From: Conus ventricosus
Taxonomy: Eukaryota; Mollusca; Gastropoda; Neogastropoda; Conidae
Length of the DNA stretch: 64,000 nucleotides
Assembly (NCBI GenBank): GCA_018398815.1
Contig: CM031622.1
Coordinates: 18,300,427-18,364,426, forward strand
Reading direction: 5' to 3'
A model generated the notes under the pieces. It had not been told where the DNA came from. It saw only the letters and a program-made list of their open reading frames with translations, and made no database searches. Below, piece after piece: positions 34,905 through 47,940 of this stretch. The position numbers and the translations under genes are program-made. Each line of letters starts with the position of its first letter. Position 1 is the first letter of the stretch.

Positions 34905-36060
34905 CAGGCCAGTTAACAGTAAATAGCAGGGGAAGTAAACAATTGACAACAAATCAATATGCGATCTTCAATAAACTGTTGTATCAATTTGTTTTTTAAA
35001 AGAGATTGCATTTGTGGCAATCTTGTTGGCAACGGCAGTGAGTCCACAGCCGTACAGAACTGGGTAAAAAGAATGTAGTGGCTGTCAATTTTGTGCACGT
35101 ATGTATAACACCTGACCGCATCCTGGTGCTACTTATATTATCAATACTAGTTGTACCATTGGGAATATCACTTAACTTTAGCTCTGCCCTTTGTAAAAGG
35201 TGTTATGTTTAATAAAAAGTCTTCCTTACTTTTAGGTTTCCGTCTAATTTCTCATGTTTCCTAGTATTCCCTTTCTCTGATGTGGTTCCTGTACGAACCG
35301 TGCTGTCTCTCTGACTATTTAAAGGTTATCAATGTCTTAGATGGTAAGGATCCCAACTGAGCAACCATATTCCAGTATGATCTAACAGTGTTATGTAGCA
35401 GTCGTCTTTAACCTTTTGGGGGCAGTCATGATATTCTGTGTCCGAAAGCTAAGCGGTTAATGCTTTCTTACATACTAAATTGTAATGTTCTTTCATTGAG
35501 AGACTATCTCTAATACGCTAAATATTTTGCAGCATTTGTTTCTTTAAGAAAAGTATTATGGAAAGCAAATAATTGCATCTAATTAGTGAGAGCTTTGTTA
35601 ATATTCGCATCACTTTGAACTTTTTGAGGATGAAATTCCATTTTCCACGCTTACTTTCCCACTTTGTAAAGCGTTTAGATTTCTTGTAGACTGCGTGTCA
35701 TCATTCTAGCTTTTGATATGTTTATATCCTCAAATGTCTTGCCTCAACACGTTATAGTAGTTCCGGAGCGAGATTTCTCTTCTGTCATTTATATATATTA
35801 GAAAAACAAGGGCCCAGAACAGTTCCCGTGGTACACCGACACGATGGTTTACAGAATGGATGACGACCCTACCACCAACACTTTCTGGTTCTCCCAACGA
35901 GGATTATCTAGCATTTTAGCCAAGAACGTCACAATGCCAATGTGTTTAATTTAAGCAGCAGGCCCTCATGGTCTATTATCAACGGCTTTGAACAATCTAA
36001 TCAAATTGCATCAATTTGCTGTCTGTGTTAAAGACAGTTTACCTCAAATCTTGAGAGTTG
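34905..36060 (-). pseudogene. Decayed CR1/Jockey-like LINE reverse transcriptase
   Basis: The minus strand shows, in the right order but riddled with stops, GVPRELFWALVFLIYINDRR (35770-35830, the RT block before the catalytic motif), IILEYGCSVGILTI (35345, the thumb-region motif of CR1/Jockey RTs) and finally FCTAVDSLPLPTRLPQMQSL (34980-35060), the C-terminal end with the usual WNSLP-type position altered. It is an old 3' copy, more decayed than the CR1-like copy at 40163-42547. Confidence 0.7.
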
Positions 36061-39000
36061 TTATAAGTTGAGTCTCACAACCTTCGCTTGGTCTAACAAA
36101 CCATGCGGGCGTTATTCAGAAAATATATTTGTCACCTGGTATTCTGTACTATATATTATGTGTTCAAGTCTTAGTGCTATGGATAAGAGATAAGGTCTTA
36201 ATTCTCTGCTTTTTGTTTTGGTCACCCTTTTTAAATACAGGGAACAATGCTCGATCTCGCCATCATGGTTTACTCCCCTGGTCAGTGAAGTTGGCTAAAA
36301 GTTATTGGTAGTTACTCACCTCATCATTGGCACAAAATTTTACGGTTTCCGAACGCATCAGGACAGTAGCTTTGTTTGCACTGTGATATTGGTCAGGAAC
36401 GTAAATACTCTCTTTGTTTCTTTGCTGTTTGCCTTTCAGGGAGTTTCTCATATACTTTAGTCTATCGTAATTAAGGTTTGGGCTGGAGCTCACATGCACA
36501 ACATTGCTTGTTTAGTAAGTTTGCTTTCCTTCAGGTCCTGTATTAGGTTATTTGATTATTTCTCAGGTCTGGAATCCAATGTTGTCTGTCTCTTACTCCT
36601 TATGTAAGACCAATACTTCTTGTTTTGATGATCACCCTTCGCAATATCGAATTAACATAATTGGAGTGAGAAGTTAATTTCTCTGAACACTTTTCAATAT
36701 GTTTTGACCTAACCGTAATCTTTTGAATTTAGGATGTGTTTCAATTTCTTAACGAAACGATGTTTCCTCTCAACAACCGTTAGTTTTAGTAGTAATCCTT
36801 GGTGGTGGTTCTTGCTTGAATTTATTTTAGTAGGTATGTTGTCATCCATGATACAGTCCAACTTAGTATCATACACTTCAAGCTCCACTGAATTATCTTT
36901 CACTATGGGACCTCCAAAAAAAGCGCCTGCAAATTCTGGTTCTGCGCAATTTTGAGTAAATCTGCTTGTGGGGGGATTCCGAGTTGTTGGTTACGTTTAG
37001 GGGGTTTTTTCGGGAAAGGGTTGAAAATACTTCTAAAAGAATATGTCATGATCACCCAACCCCCCACACCCCCCCACCACACAAAAAGCTGCAAATTAAT
37101 TCTGATTGCCTAAATCGCTGACATTGGTAAAAAATAAATCAGGAATGCCTTACCGGATGGTGATTTCAACTGACGGTTTACTAGTCAAGGTCTTTGGAGG
37201 CCATCCAAAACTGAGTATTATATTTTTCTGTATTGATTACACGTATGGCCATCTTCACCCAATCATATCTGGTAAATTAAAGCTCACCAAACATAATATT
37301 GCCTTTCTATGGCCAAAACATGTTAGAAATGTCTCTGCAAATAGACAAACATTCATTTTCATTGAGTTGGAGTCTGAAAATGATCCCATGACAGGTTCTT
37401 ATTCTTGAAATTCATCCTTCAAAAATAAACTTTCAATATTTTGCTTGATATTAAAAAAACTACTGGCTAAATTCTTCCTAATTGGCATCAAGACTCCCCA
37501 CCTCTTCTTTTCCAAGTCTGTCCTTTCTTTAAATATCAAACTCCTCATTAAAAGTTCACTAATGGATGTTAGTTTCTAGCCATGGTTCTGTTCCATAACC
37601 ACATCATGTTTTTATCAGTGACTAAATTATGAGTTCTTCTTTTTCTTAATAAGAGATTAAAACAATTTCGATATGCATTTAGTTAATATTTTTTTTAATG
37701 ATATAGGGTTAGTTGCACTTTATGATGGGAATTTTATCAGCTTTAGAATCAGGGGTGGGATGCAAACTTAGACAAAATTTACGTTTTTTTTGGGGATCGG
37801 TTTGGTGAGATCGGGAAAAACGGTTGCTTTCTGAGCCTGCGTTTTCAATCGACTATCAAAAATTTGAAACTAACGGTTTGAAGCCACATGGTAAAACAAG
37901 TCTGATATTCACTCTTGCATAATGTTCATAAACTGACTGAATTCATTACATACATTTCGTTGCTTCATGAATTGCCGACGTCAAGGCTACTGCTTTATGT
38001 TTCCATGTGACTCTCAAATGCAAGACTCCGCATGGATATTTACTTTGGTGGACGGACCCGGCTTGAGTTCAATGTTCTGATAGAATATGGCTTAAAAACC
38101 ATACTTTAACTCTTTATGTTACTCTTTTTAATCAAAACAAGTCTTATCACGTCTATTTCGGAAGTTAATTGAACTAGGGGTTCCAATTGGGTAGTCATCG
38201 AGTAAGAACAGTCTCGGCACAGGTGCCCAACAGGAGATAACATGGTTCAGGTTGCACAAGTTTTAAAACTGCAAAAATGGAACTAAAGGCGTCACATCAA
38301 CATCTAAAATTTCAAATTAAATGAGTGCTCGGAATATTGTTTTCTGTCACATGTGGAAAGAACAAGGAAAAATAGAAAAACTTTTAACGAAGCCGAAGAA
38401 AACAACCACGCGGTAGCATTTGTAAAGCAAATCAAGAAAGCTCACCTGTAAGCGGGTATAAAAACAATTTCGTTAGATAACATTAAATTTGCATTACAAC
38501 TACATAGGTGATCATTAAAATTCACAGTTATCGTATGAGTAAAAGGATGTAACAACAGTAAGGAGTAAGGATGTAAAACTGACTTTAAAAACGGGAGCTC
38601 CAAAACCAGGAGCTCTCGCTGGGACATGCCAGTCACTCCCTCATCTCGTGCTAGAAGCGCAGGTCGGCTCATTTTTCATAATGATGTTCGCATTTGCACA
38701 TTTACACCTAGTCGGCACTCAAAACCAACCAGAGGCCTTGTGCTCCGACCAGAACTTTGAGAACCCACAGTCGAGTCCGTGGTAGCACAAGACGAACTGC
38801 TAAACCCCTCCCCGCGCTCTACCCCACGCACCCACACTCGGCCCCCCTACCCTCCATCCCCTGCTAAGCCTAATTCACGGTCATTTCCGCGGGTTACACT
38901 TCGGATTCTCGGTCTGGACGATTTAAATATTTGTTTTGAGCCAAGTGGTCTGCTATTCTATAGCCTTGCGCCAGAGTACGGGACATTGAGTTTTCCAAAC

Positions 39001-40162
39001 ATGAGATACAGACCCATCATACTGGTCACTGGATTCCGAGTAGGTCTCATATTATGTATTTTTTTTTTTTCAGTTTTCACGGAAGCAGCTATGGAAATGG
39101 CTGATTCTGATGTTTGTTTTTGTGACTGTTGAGGTGGAGTGACTTTGTGCAGTCTCGTGTGAGGTGTGTGAGGACTAGTGATGTGATGTCATCGACGGCC
39201 ACTGACACGAATGTTTCTGACTTGGTGCTATGTCTATTAAATGTAAAACCACATATTACATTTAGACGTTATTCGTTTGCTAAATCAAGAGACTTTGTTC
39301 TCAAAATCTGTTTAAATATGGAAAAGATTTGAGCCTTGGTTCACAAAATCGGAAACCGTTAGACTAACGGTTAACATTTTGGGCGCCAAGCATATTTTGC
39401 GTTTCTTCTTTCTTTCTTCTTCTTACCTTCCGTAGAGTGACCACAATCATACGTTGATTGTTCTGACTACTTTGTTGTGTAGCCGAGTTTTTTTTTATTT
39501 TTTTATTTTTAATTTTTACTCCCGCCTCAGTACATAATTAGCCGCCCTCTACCTCGGCACCCCCTTACCATCCCCCTATATTTTCTTCCGCGTACTGAAA
39601 GAGCTCTTTCCTAAGACATTCCGTTCTGCGAAGTATCAGAGAAATAGCAAGGACAGGGTTGGGTTTAGGGATGAAGGGGGACTGTTGTAGGGCAACATCT
39701 AATACTAAAACACATATGTCTGTATACTCTTCAGCTTCAAGTGCTGAAAAAGCAACTTGTCAAACTGTATGTAGGTACGATGGTATCTGCTTTGAGAAAG
39801 CTGGTTTTCACACTTTAAGAAGTAGAGGACACAGGGTGGGGTGGGAGTAGGCCTATAAGGGAAAGGTGGAAGTGAGGGAGAGGGTTAGGTGGGTAAATGT
39901 GGATATTGGCAATGCTACTATTATAGGATTTGCCTATTTGACTGTGATCAACATGTGTACTTGTGCAAAGTGTATTCCAAGTTACTTCAGCTATAATTGA
40001 AGAGTTGTTTGCCTTCAGTCGTTAACAATTTCTTACGATCTCCTACCACTCGTTAAATTTCCCTCAAAATCTGAGTGAAGAACTTAAGTGGATACTGAAA
40101 ATCCTGGCAGATATATTCATACTAGTTTAATTCTTTACTGGCTGAGATCTCACACACTTACT
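36061..40162. other. Long stretch without recognised genes
   Basis: AT-rich DNA with several unrecognised open frames (for example plus 37106-37408, 100 codons, and plus 38779-39132, 117 codons) that lack domains or splice support. CAGGGGTGGGATGC at 37749 resembles a hAT end, but no inverted partner was found. The motif AACGGTT recurs near 37817, 37872 and 39350-39370. Confidence 0.55.
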
Positions 40163-42547
40163 AGTAGTAGTAGTAGTAGTAGTAGTGTAGGGACGTAATC
40201 AATACATAGGCCGTTAAGCCTTTCAGTGTCCCTGTGTTATCATACTTTTATGACAGGGTTGAAAATGCATGCAATATAAATTTTCCTTCTTATTCATCAA
40301 AGCTTCTAAACTGTACTTTAAATTTCAAGTCTTCATCCAGCAAATTCTTAAAAACATTAGTATTTTTAGCAAATTTAAGTGCAGTTGGCAAACTGTTCCA
40401 GTTAGCAATAACTGTTACTGAACTTGAATCTCCCATATTAGTATGAAACTGCTTAACAAATATTTTGCCTTCCGAATTTCTTGTTCTATCTGTTTTAACA
40501 GCCTCAAAAAAATAGTCCCACTGTATGTCCGTTTGCTGGTGAAATTTTTTGAACACTTCAGTCAAATCCCCTCTAATATGTCTACCTTTTAAAGAGTGCA
40601 AATTTAAGTAATTTAATCTATCTGTATAAGACATGTTTGTACATTCTTGCAAGATTTTAGTAGCTCTTCTCTGTACTCTTTCGATGGCTATTGACTGTCT
40701 TTTCAAGTGTGGGTACCAGATTATATTGCCATATTCAAGATGCGGTCTAACCATAGCTTATATAACTTTAAAAAACGTTTCTTTATTTAGGTAAATAAAA
40801 GTTCTTTTTATTAATCCAATCATTTGGTTTGCTTTATTTATACACTTTTGAATGTGAGTATCAAAAATTAATCTTATCAAAGATTACACCCAGATCCTTT
40901 TCTTCCTCACATTTCTGTACCAGCCTATTTCCACCATCTATTTTCATGTTGTATTCATGTTCTGGATTGTTTTTGCCAACATGCAAAACTTTACATTTTC
41001 AACATTAAAATATAGATTCCACTTGTCTGACCAGTTTTGGAGGCAATTTAAAATTTCTTGCAGACTATTATAGTTATCTGATTTGTCATATATTTTGTGT
41101 CATCAGCAAAAATTTTACAAAAACTATTTACCTCATCTGGAAGGTCATTATAAAAATAGTAAACAGTACAGGTCCTAAATGCTCCCTTGGGGAATACCAC
41201 TCATAACATCTTTCTCTGTCGACATACAGTTACCCACTCTTACTCTTTGTTTTCTATTTGACAAAAAAATCTCTAATCCAGTTTAGCAACTTACCTACTA
41301 TACGGTATGCTTCCATTTTTTTTCAATAATCTCTCATGCGGAACCGTGTCAAAAGCTTTACGGAAATCAAGGTAAATTATATCAACAGAGTACTTATTCT
41401 CTAGCATGTTAACTAAATCTTCCATAACTTCAAGTAGTTGTGATATGCAAGACCTTTTTTTACGAAAGCCATGCTGGCATACTGCAAACAAATTATTATC
41501 AGTGAAGTGAGATACTATGACATCTCTTATAATGGATTCTAGCACTTTGCATGCAATGCAGGTTAAGCTTACCGGACGATAGTTGCCTGGCTCAGATTTT
41601 GACCCTTTTTTAAAAATAGCAGTAACTTCTGCCGATTCCAGTCGAGGGGTAATTTTCCTGTCTCTAATGATTTATTATAAATCTTACTGAGCGGTACAGC
41701 TAACTCCTTACTTAATTCTTTTAAAACTTTAGGTGGTATTAATCAGGTCCTGCGCTTTAGACTGATTCAATTCAAACAACTTCTTCTCTACTGCAGCTGA
41801 AGTAATTATTATATCTGTAACTGAAATTCCATTAGATTTACTACATTCAATAAGATCAGGTATGTTTATTTGTATCTTCATTAGCAAAGACACTTGCGAA
41901 GAACTCATTTAAAACTTCAGCTTTCTCCATATATATCTGACTCGGCCAACCCTCCTTTACCATCATTTAGAGTATTTACCCCTGTGTTTACTTTTGTACG
42001 TTCTTGCACATATTTCCAAAAACATTTGGGATTTTTTTTACAGTGTTCTGCTATTTTACGTTCATAAGCTTTCTTGTTGATTTGATTTCATTTTTGCTCT
42101 TATTTCGCATTCTTGCATATTTACTGTATTCTTTCCCATCTTTCGTCAATAAGTACCTTTGAAAAAGATTATATTTTTCTTAATCATTTTAAGTACTTTA
42201 TCATTCATCCAAAGTGGTTTAAGCATTTTATTTGGCTACAAATAGTCTTTGGAATACATTCGTCCATACTTCTTAAAACTTCGCATTTTAAGACATTCCA
42301 ATTTCCTCGACATCCTGATCATTTGTAAGCAAGGAGTTGACACTCTCTGAAAGCATTTTCCTCATTTTATTATAGTCTCCTTCTGTAAATCAAATTTGTA
42401 CTTAGGGTTTTCTTTAGGGTATTCAATATCAGAGATCAAGGATTCTTCATTAACTAAAACTAAGTCATCAATTGTTGGCTTCTGTCCTTCCCGAACACGA
42501 GTTGGGCTAGTACTGAAAGCCAGAGGGCAAGTGTGAGGATTCGCCAA
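40163..42547 (-). pseudogene. CR1-like LINE ORF2, 5'-truncated, with (ACT)n tail
   Basis: On the minus strand the order is: end of the AP endonuclease domain (VREGQKPTIDDLVLVNEES, 42430-42500), linker, RT blocks (VLESIIRDVIVSHFTDNN and QHGFRKKRSCISQLLEVM, then YLDFRKAFDTVPHERLL with the first catalytic Asp, 41291-41545), and a 154-codon C-terminal frame (40290-40754) starting VRPHLEYGNIIWYPHLK. The 3' end is ACTACTACT..., seen as (TAG)n at 40163-40187, the usual CR1-like tail. The coding region is broken by several indels. It is the better preserved of two CR1-type copies in the window. Confidence 0.87.
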
Positions 42548-42711
42548 GCCGGACTTTCAGCAACTTAACTACAAACCAGGTTCTGACATGTGAAGGATCC
42601 TGGATCATGGTCTTCCTAGGCTCCCTGCAACTGGGCCAGCACAGGACCTAGATTCCATGCTACCTCATGGTCAAGCAGACCAAACAGATCAGCCTGCCTG
42701 AACTAGCTATA

Positions 42712-42850
42712 TAGCTAGGCAGCTTAACAATATGATGGGGACTGACTGGACAAAAGTGTCAAACTTTGTGAGGCACTTCTGTAGGCCCTGCCATTAACTT
42801 TTTGCTAGGCCCCATCAAATTTGACCAATGGGGCCAGGTCACGTGACGTC
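42712..42850. repeat. Left terminal inverted repeat
   Basis: Starts TAGCTAGGCAGCTTA; pairs imperfectly with 45970-46104. Conserved islands are the 15-bp end, GGACAAAAGT and TTTGCTAGGCCCCAT. A CCCCAT...ATGGGG hairpin lies within it. Confidence 0.75.
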
Positions 42851-43184
42851 ATAAACTTTTCGTAGCAATAACAGAGGAAAATACTGCATATACGTGTCCA
42901 AGCAAGGTGTTTTCAAAATTTAAAGGCAACGTGATCAGTTAAATGAATAAGATCAGAAGAGGATACATTTGCAAACATTTTTTAATCAGTACATATTAAC
43001 TTTTCGAGAGATATTTGTTTATGGTTACGACAAAACCCAAAAATAAGGCCCCAAAAATCACCTCGCGACATGGGATGGAACTTGTTTCCAGAGATCAGTA
43101 AACATGACAATTAGACATTAATTTATTTCAACAGACATAAATGTTTATAACTGCTTATTCACCTTCATAAGCTTTCTGTCACCA

Positions 43185-45738
43185 TTACATTTCAGGATTC
43201 TGCCAAACGTCATTACTGATAATTCTTGCGTGTACATCGGCTACCGCAGCTGGTCTGTGCATGTCCATTCGTCTATTTGTCACAGCTGCACTTAACCGTC
43301 TTGTGCGTGGCCATCCGCCTTTTGTAACCACATCTACTGCCACATCCTCTTGCACCCTTGCATGCACATTTGACCAGTTCTCTGCAAGCTGAAGATGCTA
43401 TCGGCAGTGTCGTCCAAAAAGGCAACCAAGCCTTGCTGTCCTTGTCCAGAGTCCAGCCCCATCCCTCTGGAGTTGGTGCTTGCTGCTGGGGCTGGTCAGC
43501 AGTAGTCCAAATGCTTGCCTGGTAGACAGCACGGTTTGAATGCTGTAATAATGCTCATTGTGTGGGAGAGGCTTCCATCATCATCTTGTCTCTGTGGCAA
43601 AACAGCTCTCTACGGGCCTCATCAACAGAGCTCAGCTGGCTGGTTTTGTCATACAAGATAACTGCGTAGCGTTACAGCAATCTGAAGTGGTGGCTGTTAG
43701 CATCCAGGGCAATGAAGGGATTTCTGCAATGAACTTGAAGGCCTCCGTCACTGCAGGATAACATTTCTATGCAGCCCATGCAGACAGTTTTCCTTTGCCG
43801 AAGAAGGCAGGCACTGTGTCACAGCCCGTGAAGCTGTGGAAAGTGGGGAGGGCTGTAGACTTTTCCTCTCCAAGGGCATGAGTGATAGCACTGATGTGAA
43901 AGTAGGTGAAATTCATCCCTGTGCCGAAAGCAACCCAAACGTCTGCTGCTGGACACAATGTCTGAAGCTGGCGAAACGTTCCGGTGATGATGACGATGAC
44001 ATCAGTGTCTACAGTGCGAACTAAGCAGGTATAGGAGCCAGTATGCAGTGCATCTTGCAGTGTAGCAGTATCTTTGTGTCTGCTTATCGTGATCATTGTC
44101 TGGCATGCTGTGATCGCTCCTCTGATCAAAACTTTCTGGCCTGATGTAATGACGACTACTTTTCCATTAGGAAACCGAGTTGTGGCAACTTTCTCTGACA
44201 GGAAGGCAAAGAGTTCTTGTTTGTTGTCAGAGTCTCTGAGAAACTCTTGCCTCTCTCTTTCAGGATTGCTTCCCTGGGCTGTCCCATGTTTGTCTTTGTT
44301 GGAGACTGGAACAGACTAATGCCTGTTCCATGGAAAGGACCTGTGGCTGTTGTGCTGGAGGGGTTGTGGTCGAGGTTATCTACAGCGCTACTGTGAAGAG
44401 ACCAAGACGAAGCTGGGTGGGCACACAACACCCTCTTTCTGAGTGTGCAAGCAGACTGCGGTTGCCAGCTGATTCTCCAGCTGCAAGACGCGATCACTGA
44501 GACCCAGTTCATGGAGCTCTTTGACTATCTTCTTTGACCTTAAGCGGTATGAATGTCAAGTCTGATATAGAGGCAGTGGTGGTTCAAAGTTCACCGAATG
44601 ACGAGATTTTTCTGCTGCTAGACCTTTCTTCTTGAAGTTGAAGAGGATAGTTTGAGAAATGGTCAAACATGCCTGAGAGTCATTTGTGTCCTGTTGTTTT
44701 ACATCTGGTCCATTGAGGAGCATAGAAACAAGCATCTTCAGTGTTGACGGAACAGTTGTTCTTGACAGGAGGCTGGAAACAAAGCATCAAAGTGAAATCT
44801 AGCTGCCGGGAGATATCACTGCGAACTGCTTTTGCAGCTTTTGCAAGAATGGCAGCATCTCCTTCATGGTCACATTTCATAGCCTGTTTCAACATTTCTT
44901 GCATTCCTCTGGAAAAAATCAGAATAATGTGTTTTCCATCACTTTGTTCTTGGGCTTGAGGGAAGTACTGAAGGATCTTTTCTTGAAACGGCTCTTGTTT
45001 ATGTCCTTTCGAAGACCAAGGTCTTGAAGACGCTTCTCGTACAGCTTGCGAAGATCCACAAGCCGGAAGTGGAAGATTCCATCTTCTACAGAATTTTCGA
45101 TGGAACTGGTAAGCTCAGTGAAGGCTCTGGCCTCAGTTTTGTACTCCTCATTTTGGGATTCACAGGACTCATGAAATTGCCTTGTCTTTGACCAATGGCG
45201 ATTTCAGAGCTCAATCAGGCAGGTCAGGTGGTATTTTGCTTCAATAGCAAGAGGTCACCGACAGAAATTTTGCCAGTAGTGCTGTGTCCTGTAAATCAGT
45301 GGGCATCCGCCTAATATTCTCGTCTGCATCAAGAGTTCCGAATTCATGGAGATGACCGTCCTGTTTGCCACAGAAAATGCACGAAGATTTTGGCAGTGTT
45401 TGGTGGTCTTTTCGGCGCTTATCATCAGTGGCAGAGTCTGGATTATCTAAAATTCAGCTGTCTTTTTGGTTCAGCTCTGTCTAATTTGTCTTTGGTAAAT
45501 TTTCTGCAGCAAGATTTGTGCACTTCGCCCGATGTTCCACATAGTCTTCAACAGTGACACCTTCATCGAAACACAGTTTTTGTGGTAATCTGTCTATTTT
45601 GCGGGATGCACCAACTTTAGTCAGGAAAGTCTTGTATGGTGCTGTTTTGTACCTGGACCATCCAATGGGCACTTGAGGTCCTCGCTGGTTTTCTGCTGGC
45701 ATATCACACATGCATTCCAATCCATGTCGCGTTTTCAT
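43185..45738 (-). pseudogene. Large PIN/FEN-like nuclease-type protein of unknown function
   Basis: The protein reads from MKTRHGLECM (45738) through CIFCGKQDGHLHEF (45375) and a helical part (44904-44680) to DNLDHNPSSTTATGPFHGTG (44340-44395), a hallmark seen in a large family of uncharacterised animal proteins. The best kept frame (43767-44129) has VRTVDTDVIVI, VWVAFGTG and HSFTGCDTV, whose acidic residues (D-T-D, GCD) resemble the metal-binding sites of PIN/FEN1/XPG-I nucleases. The end (43290-43395) is Cys-rich, CACKGARGCGSRC. At least six frame breaks occur. A role in cutting DNA for its host element is plausible; nothing in the sequence proves activity. Alternative: a domesticated gene carried as cargo. 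Confidence 0.6.
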
Positions 45739-45969
45739 TTAAACCCTGTTACATACACAGTACGCATGTGAGATATGCCTTTGGCAATATATTCAGAGTC
45801 ACTATTTCAACACAGAAATGTAAAATAACCATTGTCTATCATAAATCAGATACTGTATACCAACAGAGTGCCAACTTACTACTTTTAAATTCATCATTTC
45901 CATCTAACGGCGATTTTTCCCAATTTTCAGAGTGCGAAACATGAAAAATTGCATTTTGGCACGTACATG

Positions 45970-46104
45970 CTGTCAATATGACCTGTGCACATGGGGCCTA
46001 GCAAACATTGAAAGTATTTTGCATGTAGATAGCTAGGAAAAAATGTCATACTTTTGTCCGGTCTGTCCCATCTAGTCAAAAAATTGCCGTAAGCTGCCTA
46101 GCTA
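45970..46104. repeat. Right terminal inverted repeat
   Basis: Ends TAAGCTGCCTAGCTA; pairs with 42712-42850 as described for the left end. Mismatches are frequent between the conserved islands. Confidence 0.72.
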
Positions 46105-46107
46105 ATA

Positions 46108-47761
46108 GAGAAGGTGGACCAGCAACTGCAGGCAGATAGATCTAGACTCATACCAAGTGGACTACAACTCAACCCATCAAGAACATTCCTCTTTTTATGA
46201 TGAGATGAAATGGGAGAAAGTTAACTGAAACAGAGACTGATGTTGCTGAAGTTCTATTGATTTGTAATTGTATATTTTTTCTCTGGTATACACAAGTAAA
46301 GGTGGTGTGTGAAATTACACTTAACCTGTGCCAATCATTTGTTCATACATTAATTCATGTTGGAACTCATCTCTAATTCTGTCACCCAGAGCACCAGCAC
46401 TTTTAAGTGCACAAGCCTAAGAAAATTATTCCTGAGCTACTCTTGAGTATATTTTTAACTGCCCCAAGAAAAAAAAAAGTTGTTTCCTCCATCACTAGTA
46501 AGAGAGAGGGGTTTGAGGTGAAATTTTAGCATTCAAACTAGTCTATAACTCTAATAGAGAAAACATTCTGAGTCCTTCCAATAAAGGACTACACCTGCAC
46601 CCCCAAAACTGGTCACACACTGGTGCTGAGTTTTGCATGCTGTTTTTAGTTTTATGGCTTATGGTGGGTCTGTGAATTTTGGGGCCTGATCTGTCTTCCT
46701 AGAGAGTTAAGCGAACCATCATGTTTCTGATGTCTGATAGTGAATAACAGCAATCAGAGGAACATGGCAGCCAGTGAAATTTGTAGTATGGAAGGGGGGT
46801 GGTTGTCTGATAGGAGACATGCGCCATGGCATAATGCAGTTTGGATCAAACATGACAGTCTCTCAGGTCTAGCAGGTCTTCAGCCTTTAATGCTGATGTA
46901 TCATATATAGGGTTTTGTTTGCCATGTGCTTCACATACATGTGATACTGTGAACATCAGCATCCTTTGGTTGTGGCATGGGTGCAAATGAAATACTCGGC
47001 CCATTCATTAACATTGCATCGCTATCAGGTAAGGGAGCATTATGGCAATGTTGTCTGTGATGCAAGATTGAGTGGGAAAGGAACGGTGAGTGCAGTCATG
47101 GCAATCTGCAATACAATTACATAAAAATTCTCTGCAATGTTGCCATCCAACTCACATTGTGTGGGCATGGAACAAAGTCAGCAAGACAAACATAAGGAAG
47201 GGTGTGAGAGGAAAAGAAAAGAGGGGGGATAGGGGGGTTGGGGAGGGAAGGGGTGAAGACGAGTATTGAAAGGATGTGAAACTGATAATATTAAAGAATG
47301 TGTCTGTGCCAGAGAGAGCTGGAGAGAGAGAGAGAGAGAGAGGGGAGAGAGAGGGGGTAGATGGTGATGGCTAACAGTTTCTTGTCACAGGATCAGTTAC
47401 AGGTAATTTTTGATCATGTGAATAATTTGTGCTCAGTCTGTATGGTTTATTTCATGTTGGTCTGTCCAGTAATTAGTATTGTTACAAACTATTTCTGTGC
47501 ATTTCTTTGAAGCACATATTTAAACATGCATTTTAAAGAAGAAAGATGAGGAAATTAATGTCACTTTAAGGTGTATGTAAATTCAACATTAACACAACAG
47601 TCAACCATTGAAAGTTTCACTTCATGTACAACGAAATCTTATTTTCAAAGAATTATGGAGGGCTTCTACAGATAAGCATTTTACATGCATAATGCTTAAA
47701 AAAATATGATTAAACTTAATTTAAAGTATGCTTTAAGTGTTGGCTGACCTCTTTAGAATTG
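46108..47761. other. Non-coding stretch
   Basis: No gene recognised. A short (GA)n lies at 47313-47350, and purine-rich DNA precedes it from 47205. Confidence 0.6.
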
Positions 47762-47940
47762 AAAGTGGCTGTGGTTTTGGTTGACTGTGAAGCATTGCGC
47801 TGTGTGCCTGACCACGGCAGATCAAAGTGGCTGTGGTTTTGGTTGACTGTGAAGCATTGTGCTGTGTGTCTGACACGGCAGATCAAAGTGGCTGTGGTTT
47901 TGGTTGACTGTGAAGCATTGTGCTGTGTTCCTGACCTGAA
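47762..47940. repeat. 61-bp tandem repeat, three units
   Basis: AAAGTGGCTGTGGTTTTGGT + TGACTGTGAAGCATTG starts near 47762, 47824 and 47885, separated by CTGACCACGGCAGATC-type ends. Open frames exist on both strands only because the repeat lacks stops. Confidence 0.92.

Larger units (their letters stand above)
42712..46104 (-). mobile_element. 3.4-kb TIR element carrying a PIN/FEN-like protein
   Basis: The outer ends are inverted copies: TAGCTAGGCAGCTTA at 42712-42726 and TAAGCTGCCTAGCTA at 46090-46104. Imperfect similarity continues inward through GGACAAAAGT (42749 / 46054) and TTTGCTAGGCCCCAT (42801-42815 / 45995-46009). ATA flanks both ends (42709-42711, 46105-46107), a 3-bp target duplication. 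The interior encodes one large minus-strand protein (43185-45738) and no DDE/D transposase that I can see. Three-base duplications and nuclease-like cargo recall the Academ superfamily, but that link is inference. Confidence 0.7.

Noticed and set aside
37106..37408. 100-codon plus-strand frame
   Set aside because: No recognisable family, splice sites or start context; kept only as a note in the stretch description.
37749..37762. hAT-like end CAGGGGTGGGATGC
   Set aside because: No inverted partner or 8-bp duplication was found nearby.
38779..39132. 117-codon plus-strand frame, Pro-rich start
   Set aside because: Low-complexity beginning, poly-T inside, no domain; likely chance.
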